This document shows, in pieces, positions 42,964 through 49,875 of a DNA stretch of 64,000 nucleotides. The notes under the pieces are model-generated. The model saw only the letters and a program-made list of their open reading frames with translations, was not told the DNA's origin and ran no database searches. The stretch comes from Streptomyces rishiriensis (GTDB lineage: Bacteria; Actinomycetota; Actinomycetes; Streptomycetales; Streptomycetaceae). The translations under genes were made by a program, and so were the position numbers. How positions within the stretch are numbered: the first letter of the stretch is position 1; each line of letters begins with the position of its first letter. The stretch spans positions 8,122,001-8,186,000 of the forward strand of contig NZ_JAUSWV010000002.1 of the NCBI RefSeq assembly GCF_030815485.1. The letters are read 5' to 3'.

Positions 42964-43505
42964 CCCTCCTCTGCAGAACCAGCGATTCAGGGCTACGTCC
43001 CGAGGCCGTTGGGCTCCCGTCCCGTCGGGTGAGGTGTTCGAAGTCTCAACCTGCCGGTCCAGGAGCCCTGAACCGTTTCGACTTCCCCCCCGACGAACTC
43101 GCCGCAGCAGCCTCCCGCGGCATGCGGCCGCCGGGCCGGAACGTCGACGCCAAGGACTTCGAGCGTCCCGCTTCGATGCCGTCGTCGCCAGGGCGGAGAT
43201 CGCTCCCGGTCCGTGGCGGCGCTGCGCGGAGTGTTGTCCTGGCTCAGCCGGCCGGGCTGTTCCCTCGGCTTCCCGGAGCGCCGAGACCGGCGAGAGACCC
43301 GCTTGACCTGGGAGTTGAGGGCGCGGAGACTGGTATACGCAGTATGCGTGCAGCGTATGCGTGCAGCGTAAGTGTACGTCGAGCACCGCTGCGTCCGCCT
43401 TGCCCCGCCGAGGTGCTCGCCGCGGTGGCTCCGTCACCGAGCCCTTGTCGCGCGCCCGGGGCGGCCCGACGGGTCGTCCCCGATGGCAGAGAGGGGAGGC
43501 TCCAA
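42964..43505. other. gap without a gene, with a short tandem repeat
   Basis: About 540 bases between the Trp/Cys-rich gene and a small membrane protein. No coding segment is recognised. The 13-base unit TATGCGTGCAGCG is present twice in tandem at 43343-43368 near its centre; nothing else stands out. Confidence 0.4.
43343..43368. repeat. 13-bp tandem duplication
   Basis: TATGCGTGCAGCG occurs at 43343-43355 and again at 43356-43368. The flanks contain further ACGCA/TGCGT elements (ACGCAGTATGCGT at 43338-43350 is a palindrome with a 3-base centre). It could be a promoter-region binding site for the operon starting at 43506. Confidence 0.6.
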
Positions 43506-43778
43506 ATGGGCTTCCACGCCTTCCAGGAGGGGCGGCCGGTCCGCAGGCGTTTCTGGGCGGAGATCGCCCTGGGAACCCTCTCCGGACTGCTCTTCCTCGT
43601 CACGCTCATCTGGCGCGACTGGATCGAAACGCTCTTCGGCGTCGAGCCCGACGCCGGGAGCGGAGCCGTCGAGTGGCTCATCGTGGCCGTCACGGCTCTG
43701 GTCACCGCCCTGTGCGCACTCGGCGCCCGGACGGAGTGGCGGCGAACCCACCCGGCCGCGGCGCACGCCTCGCGATAG
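43506..43778 (+). CDS. small two-helix membrane protein
   Basis: A 90-residue protein starting at ATG 43506, 7 bases after GGGGAGG. It begins MGFHAFQEGRPVRRRFW and has two transmembrane segments: AEIALGTLSGLLFLVTLIW (about 18-36) and VEWLIVAVTALVTALCALGA (about 55-74). The pattern, including WRDWIETLFGVEPDAGSG between the helices, recurs in actinobacteria as a conserved protein of unknown function. It lies 31 bases before the next gene and is likely the first gene of a three-gene unit with the 255-residue protein and the BNR-repeat protein. Confidence 0.75.
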   Translation: MGFHAFQEGRPVRRRFWAEIALGTLSGLLFLVTLIWRDWIETLFGVEPDAGSGAVEWLIVAVTALVTALCALGARTEWRRTHPAAAHASR

Positions 43779-43809
43779 CGCGGCCGGCTGAGGCGAGAGG
43801 AGGACCGTC

Positions 43810-44577
43810 ATGCCCGATGGTCCTGAAGATGTGCTGGGACTGGTCCGGCGGACTCCGCTGAGCTTCCTGGGCACGGTCACCCGTGTCGGTGACACACGGC
43901 TCGCGGAGGTGCCGGCCGGCGAACGCACGGCTGTGGTCAAGGTGGACACGGTGCTGCACGCACCCGACGCCTTCACGAGGCTCCGGGGAAGCGAGGTCAC
44001 CGTTCAGCTGTCGGACGGCCTCGATCCGCCGGCCGTCGGCGACGCGGCCGCGTTCTTCACCGACGGAATGGCCTACGGCGAAGGGCTCGCCGTCCGGGAG
44101 GTCGGACGCCTGCCCGCCGACGCCGTGGCCCCGAACGTCTCCCGCGTCGCCAGGACCGCTGATGCGATGCCGTTCTCCGCGCTCGAGCGCGACATCAAGG
44201 ACGAGGGCCTGGTCACGCACGCCGACGAGGCGGACGCTGTCGTGATCGCCGTGGTCGTGGGCCTGGAGCAGGCGGGCAGCGGACGGACCCCCGACGAGAG
44301 GTTCAGCGAGCATGCCCCCGACTGGTGGCGCGCGCAGCTCGACGTGTCTCATGTGGAGCAGGGGGAGCTCGCTCCCGGGCGGATCACGGTGCTCTATCCC
44401 AACAGCCGGGACTTCCACTGGTACCAAGCGCCCAAGCCACAGCCCTCGCAGGAGGGGATGTGGATGCTGCACGCCACCGAGGGAGCGCTGGCTGAGTGGG
44501 CCCCGTTCCAAATCCTTCACCCCGATGACTACCAGCCGGTGCAGAAACTTCAGACGCTGCAGGCGGCACGGAGGTGA
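43810..44577 (+). CDS. conserved protein of unknown function, 255 residues
   Basis: ATG 43810 follows GAGAGGAGGACC. No signal peptide or membrane helix. The N-terminal 100 residues look like an OB-type beta fold (LSFLGTVTRVGDTRLAEVPAGERTAVVKVDTVLHAPDAFTRLRGSEVTVQL, then VGDAAAFFTDG), resembling domains that describe a carried substituent in other secreted or scaffold proteins. A second similar part follows (DEADAVVIAVVVGLEQ, then RITVLYPNSRDFHWYQAPKPQPSQEGMWMLHA). The internal repetition of a V-x-V-x-x-V/L-strand pattern suggests two related domains. Stop and next start are 6 bases apart, so it is co-translated with the BNR protein. Confidence 0.7.
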   Translation: MPDGPEDVLGLVRRTPLSFLGTVTRVGDTRLAEVPAGERTAVVKVDTVLHAPDAFTRLRGSEVTVQLSDGLDPPAVGDAAAFFTDGMAYGEGLAVREVGRLPADAVAPNVSRVARTADAMPFSALERDIKDEGLVTHADEADAVVIAVVVGLEQAGSGRTPDERFSEHAPDWWRAQLDVSHVEQGELAPGRITVLYPNSRDFHWYQAPKPQPSQEGMWMLHATEGALAEWAPFQILHPDDYQPVQKLQTLQAARR

Positions 44578-44583
44578 GCGGGC

Positions 44584-45981
44584 ATGCCCACGCTCAAAGT
44601 CGTCAACATCACTCCCGCCGCGCTGAGCGGCGACCGCAGCCAGGACGCTGAGCCCAACCTCGCGGTCAATCCCGAACGCCCCTCAGAGATCGTCGCGACC
44701 GCGTTCACGCCCGACCCCATGGGAGGCCCTCTCGCCCCGATCTACGTGTCGACCGACGGCGGGCAGACCTGGGGTCTCAGAAGCATCGTCCCGGGCGCGG
44801 CCGCCGGCACGGGCACCGGGGACATCTCGGTCGGATTCGCGTCCGAGGGAGGCGCCCTGTACGCGGGCATCCTCAGCGGACGGCACCCGGCCACGGCGAC
44901 CCGCATGCAGATCCTGCGCTCGCCGGGCATCTCCTCGACGGCGCCCATGGAAGTCCTCGTCACCCGGGACAGGCCGGACCAGCCGTGGGTGGTGGCGGGC
45001 AGCGTCCGGCTGCACGACGGCACCCGCGACCGCGTCTACGTTGCCAACAATGACCTGGGTCGGCAGCCGCAGACCGCCGGGGTCGACGTCTCCGACAACG
45101 CTCGCACGGCGTCGGCGCCCGCCGGTTTCAAGCCCAGCGTGATCGAGCGGCGCGCGCCGTCCGGCCAGGACGGGCCGCCGGTGCGGATCGCGCTGCACCC
45201 CGACGGCACGGTGTACGCAGTCTTCGAGAGCTGGCGCGACGTCGGCGAAGCCGGCGGGGACATCCTGAACATCACGTTCGACGTCGTGGTCACCCGTGAC
45301 GACGAGGGGGGCGTAGGGCCGAACCCGTTCCAGGATCTGAAGGACGCCGAGGACTCCGAGATCGGCCAGCGGGTGGTGGCAGAGCGCACCGAGAGGTTCA
45401 ACGCCTCCATGGGACAGGAGCGCCTCGGCGGCGATCTCGCCATCGCGGTGGACCCGACGGACCCGGCCGGCGTGTGGGTGGCCTGGTGCGATCGCGGCAG
45501 CGCGGCGCCCGGGGTCGGCTGCACGCTGCACGTACGCCACTCCACCGACCACGGGCAGACCTGGTCGGCCGATGCCCGCACCGTCACCGACGCCAAGAAC
45601 CCGGCGCTCGCGGTCAGTACGGACGCCCTGCTGGGTCTGGCGTACCAACAGTTCAAGCAAGGGCAGTGGGTGACGACGCTGGAGCTGACCGGCGACGGCT
45701 GGCAGACCCCGGCGGAGCGTCACGTGCTGCACCAGGCGCCGGCGGACGTGCCGCGGGCGCGCTTCCTGCCGTACCTGGGCGACTACATCCGGCTGCTCTC
45801 GGTCGGCCGGGACTTCTACGGGGTGTTCTCGGGCAACAACACGCCCGACCCCGCCGACTTCCCCGAGGGAGTGACGTACCAACGGCACGCCGACTTCGTC
45901 AGCCACCAGCTGTTCGACCTGGACAACGTGACGCGTGTGCCGCCGTCGATCGACCCGTTCTTCTTCCACCGCGCCGCGTAG
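44584..45981 (+). CDS. BNR/sialidase-like beta-propeller protein
   Basis: A 465-residue protein. Asp-box (BNR) repeats are visible at IYVSTDGGQTWG (about 56-67) and VRHSTDHGQTWSA (about 318-330), with further blade-like segments, so it should be a six-bladed propeller. The front SQDAEPNLAVNPERPSEIVATAF is typical of the exo-alpha-sialidase/BNR-like superfamily. The Arg triad and Tyr/Glu pair of true sialidases cannot be confirmed. There is no signal peptide or anchor. GAGGTGAG overlapping the upstream stop is the ribosome binding site. A binding scaffold working with the 255-residue protein is as likely as an enzyme. Confidence 0.8.
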   Translation: MPTLKVVNITPAALSGDRSQDAEPNLAVNPERPSEIVATAFTPDPMGGPLAPIYVSTDGGQTWGLRSIVPGAAAGTGTGDISVGFASEGGALYAGILSGRHPATATRMQILRSPGISSTAPMEVLVTRDRPDQPWVVAGSVRLHDGTRDRVYVANNDLGRQPQTAGVDVSDNARTASAPAGFKPSVIERRAPSGQDGPPVRIALHPDGTVYAVFESWRDVGEAGGDILNITFDVVVTRDDEGGVGPNPFQDLKDAEDSEIGQRVVAERTERFNASMGQERLGGDLAIAVDPTDPAGVWVAWCDRGSAAPGVGCTLHVRHSTDHGQTWSADARTVTDAKNPALAVSTDALLGLAYQQFKQGQWVTTLELTGDGWQTPAERHVLHQAPADVPRARFLPYLGDYIRLLSVGRDFYGVFSGNNTPDPADFPEGVTYQRHADFVSHQLFDLDNVTRVPPSIDPFFFHRAA

Positions 45982-46064
45982 GCCTGGGCGTCGCCGACCG
46001 ATCTCACCAGGCCCCGGGCGGGAGCGGTCAGGCGTGGGCGTGAGGCTAGGACTAGGCTCCCAGC

Positions 46065-46322
46065 ATGTCTGGTCCGACGTTGGCGATCGAGTTGGCGGAG
46101 CCGCTCTCCCGGGCTGCGCTGCGGGAGTTCCGCGCGTTGATGGTGGGGCTCTCCTCTCACTTCGACGAGAAGCGGCCCGGGTTCTTCGACGTCAACGTGC
46201 CCGCAGAGCGACTGGGCGTCGAGGACAGGCGAGAGAAGGACTGGCGAAAGCCGTTCCCGCTGCCCGCCGGTAGCGAACCGAACCTGGCACTGCCCCGGCG
46301 CACGATCCGCTGCAGCTTCTGA
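46065..46322 (+). CDS. 85-residue hypothetical protein
   Basis: ATG 46065 has no ribosome binding site; TAGGCT at 46053-46058 lies 6 bases before it, as in leaderless Streptomyces transcripts. The product begins MSGPTLAIELAEPLSRAALREFRALMVGLSSHFDE and ends with PLPAGSEPNLALPRRTIRCSF. It has one amphipathic helix at the front and no membrane segment or known domain. It could be an accessory to the BNR unit, from which it is separated by 83 bases. Coding probability moderate. Confidence 0.5.
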   Translation: MSGPTLAIELAEPLSRAALREFRALMVGLSSHFDEKRPGFFDVNVPAERLGVEDRREKDWRKPFPLPAGSEPNLALPRRTIRCSF

Positions 46323-46428
46323 CCCTCCTGGTCGGTCAGTCTGCGCCCACGGACGGGCTCAGCCACCGCGCGCCTCCAGCGGTCGGATCGGATGTCGCCG
46401 CACATCCAACCGTTACGACCGCCAACCC

Positions 46429-46484
46429 GGCGAACCTATACGGTCACAGCACACTAGGCGAACCTATACGGTCACAGCACACTA
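46429..46484. repeat. perfect 28-bp tandem duplication at the carboxypeptidase stop
   Basis: A 28-base unit beginning GGCGAACCTATACGG is repeated exactly (46429-46456 and 46457-46484) and a partial third copy (GG) follows. The stop codon of the carboxypeptidase (CTA on the plus strand, 46482-46484) is the end of the second copy. A recent duplication, probably by replication slippage. Confidence 0.95.
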
Positions 46485-47552
46485 GGTGACAGCGGTCAGG
46501 CAGAACAGCAGCAGGCCGGCGTCGACATCGAGGATGATCTGCTCCATCTCCGGCCACGGCGGGTGGAAGCTCTTGCCCCATTCCACCGTGAAGGCCAAGA
46601 CCTTGCCCTTGCTTGACTCCCTGAGATGGCGCGCGTAGGCGTAGTCGTCGCTGGTTCCGCAGGTCGGGTACAAGTCGAAGCCGGGCATCGGGGTGTAGTC
46701 CTTGCCGCGTACGCCCTTCGCGCCCCGGCTGAACTGTTCCGCGAGGACGATGGAGTCGTTGGCGTCGGCCTTGGGCACGAACTCCCCGTACAGCAGGTCG
46801 TCGGCCAGTCCGCGCTTATGGTCGAAGTCCGGGTTCAGGAAGTTCCGGATCGGGTCGACGGACTGGTTGTCGTCGTCGCCCCAGACGAAGAGCATGTCCT
46901 CGGAGTAGCTGTGCAGGTCGACGAACCAGCGGGTGCGCGGGAACCGGTCGAGCAGCCAGCGGACGTTGCGGGTCTCGGGTTCCGAGAAGGGGCTGGGGCC
47001 CTGGTACACCTGCTGGGGGTCTGCCGGGTCGGTCGAGACCCGCACCGGAGCGGCCGGGTGGAACGCGGTCCCGAAGTCGAAGAGGAAGTCGTAGTTGCGG
47101 TTGATGTCGACGCCGACTCCCTCCGGGTCGCCGCCGGACAGCGCAGGGTTGCGGTTCTTTCGCCACATGGGGTCGACGGTCTGGCTGTAGTGCCGGCCGT
47201 CGGGATTGACCAACGGGAAGACGACGACGTCGAGCCCCTCGAGGATGCCGCGCACCTGGGCGGGTGTGAAGGCGGTGCCGCCGTAGGTGAGTCCGGTGCC
47301 GTCGCGGTGGGCCTCCAGGAGGTCGGCCGCAAGGTCGATCAGGATCTCGCAGCTGCCCCATTCGCGGGCGTGCACGCCGCCGATGAGCACGACGGCGTCG
47401 TTGACGTCCCGGCCTCCTGTACCGATCCTCAGGGCATGTGCGGTCCGGCCTTCGACGGAGGGCTCGGGGAGTTCGGTGAGCTCTGCGGCCGGGTAGACGG
47501 CGGCCAGCCTGGTCACGGCGGACTCGACCTCAGTGACGTTCAGATACGGCAT
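46482..47552 (-). CDS. M14-family zinc carboxypeptidase
   Basis: A 356-residue metallocarboxypeptidase. Zinc ligands: HAREWGSCE (His61 and Glu64 region) and the second His in DLHSYSEDM near 217. Substrate and catalysis: NPDGRHY near 115, WRKNRN near 128, GVDINRNYDF near 148 (Asn-Arg pair binding the terminal carboxylate), and the catalytic Glu in FTVEWG near 328. Length equals a bare catalytic domain; there is no signal peptide and no pro-domain, so it appears to be active inside the cell or to be exported unconventionally. ATG 47552 follows AGGAGGG at 5 bases. A 104-residue gene ends 9 bases upstream and resembles a detached M14 pro-domain. Confidence 0.92.
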   Translation of the reverse strand: MPYLNVTEVESAVTRLAAVYPAAELTELPEPSVEGRTAHALRIGTGGRDVNDAVVLIGGVHAREWGSCEILIDLAADLLEAHRDGTGLTYGGTAFTPAQVRGILEGLDVVVFPLVNPDGRHYSQTVDPMWRKNRNPALSGGDPEGVGVDINRNYDFLFDFGTAFHPAAPVRVSTDPADPQQVYQGPSPFSEPETRNVRWLLDRFPRTRWFVDLHSYSEDMLFVWGDDDNQSVDPIRNFLNPDFDHKRGLADDLLYGEFVPKADANDSIVLAEQFSRGAKGVRGKDYTPMPGFDLYPTCGTSDDYAYARHLRESSKGKVLAFTVEWGKSFHPPWPEMEQIILDVDAGLLLFCLTAVT

Positions 47553-47561
47553 GTGTCCCTC

Positions 47562-47876
47562 CTAGGCGTGCGTTGCCTTGAGGGCGAGTCCGTGCGGAAC
47601 CGCGTCCTCGGGAGCGAACCGGTCTCCCTCGCCGACCTCGCTCTGGCGGGCTCTGCCGGTGGCCGTGGCGTTTTCGTGGACGGTGACCACCACGCCCTCG
47701 CGGTCGAGGGCCTCGGCCTGCTCGGGCGACACGTAGGCGTCGATGCCGAAGGTGCCGTCCTCACTCCGGCGGACGCCGCCACCGACGTCGGGCCGGACCT
47801 CGCGCAGAAGTGCTCGCAGCGTGTCGGCGTCCTCGGCCGTGACACGGACGCGGAGGGTGCTGTTCTCGCTGGACAT
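47562..47876 (-). CDS. small protein resembling a detached M14 pro-domain
   Basis: A 104-residue protein starting at ATG 47874-47876. The core STLRVRVTAEDADTLRALLREV, then GTFGIDAYVSPEQAEALDREGVVVTVHE has the beta-alpha-beta-beta-alpha-beta order and the spacing of the N-terminal domain that precedes the catalytic domain in many secreted actinobacterial M14 peptidases. Here it is a separate gene, with no signal peptide, ending 9 bases before the peptidase start with the latter's ribosome binding site directly after the stop codon. It could act in trans as folding aid or inhibitor (inference). The last 25 residues (GEGDRFAPEDAVPHGLALKATHA) are unassigned. Confidence 0.65.
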   Translation of the reverse strand: MSSENSTLRVRVTAEDADTLRALLREVRPDVGGGVRRSEDGTFGIDAYVSPEQAEALDREGVVVTVHENATATGRARQSEVGEGDRFAPEDAVPHGLALKATHA

Positions 47877-47970
47877 GGCGGCCGCTTCCCGGGCGCCGTC
47901 GTACTCACCTCGGCGATGTCGACGACGCACTTGCCGACGTAGGTGTATGTCCGATGTGTACCTCGTATTC

Positions 47971-48750
47971 TCAGCGTGCTCTTCCGTCGTAGAAGGCGTC
48001 AAGGGGAGGCTCGGGCACGCGGCTCAGCAGGCTGTCGAGACCCTCCATCAGTTCCCGTTCGCCGTCGTGGTCGGTGAAGCGTGGGACAAGGGCGCGCAGT
48101 CGCGGGTAGTCGGCGGCAGGCAGCCGGTGCAGCCCCAGGCGCAGCAAGAGGTCCGGTTCGTCGGGGTCGTCGACGACCTGGCGCTCGCCCACGAGGAGGC
48201 AGCCGAGGTTCCAGGCTACGAACGCACGGTAGATCGTCAGCGTCGTGGGGTCGTCGAACCCGGCACGGCCGAGCACGGCGAGGATGTGTTCGGTGAGGTG
48301 GAGTTGCGGGGCCGGGCGCCGGGCCACGGGCACGGCGAGCGGGCGGGTGGCCACCACCGGCAGGATCTCGGGGTGGGCGTGCGCCTCCGCCCTGAACGCC
48401 AAGGCGATCCGGTGCAGTTCGGCGCGCCAGGGCAGTTCGGCGGCCGGCCCTGGTTGGGCGGCCTGCCCCAGCCGGCCGGCTTCCTCCGCGAGATCCTGGC
48501 GAAGCTCCTCGGACGAGGTGCGCAGTCGGTTGTTGACCTCGGCGAAGAAGGCCTCGACCAGGCCGTCGACCAGCTCCTGCTTGCCTGCGGTGTAGCGGTA
48601 GATGGCCATCGGCTCCACATTCAGCTCGGTGGCCAGCCGCCGCATGGTCAGCGCCGCGAGCCCGTCCCGGTCGACGAGTGCGAGGGCCGCGGTGAGCACC
48701 AGTCGGCGATTCAGCCGTCGCCGCTTTCCCGGGCTCTCCCGCTCGACCAT
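47971..48750 (-). CDS. TetR-family regulator
   Basis: A 259-residue regulator with a normal TetR helix-turn-helix at about 12-60 (NRRLVLTAALALVDRDGLAALTMRRLATELNVEPMAIYRYTAGKQELVDGLVEAFF) and the C-terminal domain of the TetR_C type (WRAELHRIALAFRAEAHAHPEILPVV, later FDDPTTLTIYRAFVAWNLGCLLVGE). ATG 48750 is preferred: an upstream GTG 48816 lies before a likely -10 and would add 22 unlikely residues. Its end is 94 bases before the 104-residue gene on the same strand, so it may govern the carboxypeptidase pair or be an independent unit. The ligand is unknown. Confidence 0.85.
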   Translation of the reverse strand: MVERESPGKRRRLNRRLVLTAALALVDRDGLAALTMRRLATELNVEPMAIYRYTAGKQELVDGLVEAFFAEVNNRLRTSSEELRQDLAEEAGRLGQAAQPGPAAELPWRAELHRIALAFRAEAHAHPEILPVVATRPLAVPVARRPAPQLHLTEHILAVLGRAGFDDPTTLTIYRAFVAWNLGCLLVGERQVVDDPDEPDLLLRLGLHRLPAADYPRLRALVPRFTDHDGERELMEGLDSLLSRVPEPPLDAFYDGRAR

Positions 48751-48796
48751 GTCCGCCACCGGATGGGAGGAACGCACAAAAACAAGATTCTCCGTA

Positions 48797-48802
48797 ATTC
48801 TA
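48797..48802 (-). promoter_or_regulatory. possible -10 of the TetR gene
   Basis: On the minus strand TAGAAT, a near-consensus -10, lies in an unusually AT-rich 35-base stretch (48776-48812) about 45 bases before ATG 48750. No good -35 is seen. The AT-rich stretch may also be the TetR binding region. Confidence 0.35.
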
Positions 48803-49030
48803 CTAAATAAGCCCACTGCCTGCGGTGCCTCTCCTGCTCCTTCCAGGCACGGATGTCCCGCGTTTGGACGTACGCGCGCGGGTCACGGTGTCCGCCGTGA
48901 CCCACGCCGCTGCGATCTCGTCGAAGCCACCCCGGCTATGAGAAGCGTCGTCCTGGTATGCGGAGCCGGGGGGCACGTACCTTGCTCGACCTGACGACTG
49001 CCCTTGCCGGTCCGGGCCTGACCGGGCTCA

Positions 49031-49592
49031 GAGGGCATCTCATCTAGGTAGTTGGTGTTCTGGGATGGTTTTGTGACTGGTGCTATGGGCGGTCGTTGGA
49101 TAGGGCGTGAGTGTTCGTCGTCCTACCGCAGTGACGTGTCCGACGCCCGCTGGGCCTTGATCAAGGCAGCTCGGGTGCACGATCTGCGAGAGATCGTGAA
49201 CGCGATCCTCCATGTCAACCGCACCGGTATCCCGTGGGAGTATCTGCCGCACGACTTCCCGCCGTACAAGACCGTCTACGACTACTACGCCAAGTGGGAA
49301 GCCGACGGCACCACCCAGCAGGTCCACGACCTGTTACGCGACAAGACCCGCCGATTCCACGGCCGTCCTGCGGAGCCGACCGCCGCCGTGGTGGACGGGC
49401 AGAGCGTGAAGACCTCGGCGAACGTTGCCGAGAGCAGTCAGGGCATCGACCTCGGGGACCTGGCCGCGGCACATCCGAGCGTGTCCAAGGTCTGGGCCGA
49501 CGGTGGTTACCAGAACAGCATCTTCAACCACGGTGCGGCGGCCCTGGGCATCGACGTCGAGGTGGTGCAGAAGCCACGGACGAAGGGGTTCT
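49031..49592 (+). mobile_element. IS5-family element relic with internal deletions
   Basis: The transposase frame runs YRSDVSDARWALIKAARVHDLREIVNAILHVNRTGIPWEYLPHDFPPYKTVYDYYAKWEADG, then AVVDGQSVKTSANVAESSQGID (first catalytic Asp) and AAHPSVSKVWADGGYQNSIFNHGAAALGIDVEVVQKP (second Asp). Two in-frame deletions are clear: about 15-20 residues after ARWALI and about 50 residues between SQGID and the second Asp. The C-terminus with the catalytic Glu is gone. GAGGGCATC at 49031 may be the left end. Not active. Confidence 0.75.
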
Positions 49593-49683
49593 CACGGCGG
49601 CGCGGACGCCGTCGTGTGCCCCGGGTGGGCCCGGGCCCCTCGCGCCCTCCCGGCGGGGGACTGATTCTGCTGCGGGTCGGTGA

Positions 49684-49722
49684 GGGCTGGTCGCGCGGTT
49701 CCCCGCACCCTTTCCGGGGCGG
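49684..49722. repeat. Streptomyces-type intergenic repeat
   Basis: GGGCTGGTCGCGCGGTTCCC at 49684-49703, followed by CGCACCCTTTCCGGGGCGG, resembles a short dispersed sequence that is very common between Streptomyces genes and can fold into a hairpin. Recognised from memory; not confirmed by comparison here. Confidence 0.5.
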
Positions 49723-49738
49723 CGCGCCGTCCGCCGAC

Positions 49739-49754
49739 TACTCCCCAGGGAGTA
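49739..49754. promoter_or_regulatory. palindromic operator candidate before the MMPL gene
   Basis: TACTCCC (49739-49745) and GGGAGTA (49748-49754) form a perfect 7-bp inverted repeat with a 2-base centre, 122 bases before the MMPL start. It is a plausible binding site for the NarL-type regulator encoded downstream. Confidence 0.5.
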
Positions 49755-49875
49755 ATCCGCACCCGCCGTCACCCCCGGTAGTACGCGTCACCTCGCCCTC
49801 CCGCCCGACGAAAGCCGTGGTTCTCACCGGAAGTCTGGGGACCGAAGCAGACGTCACCCGGAGGGAGATCGGTCG

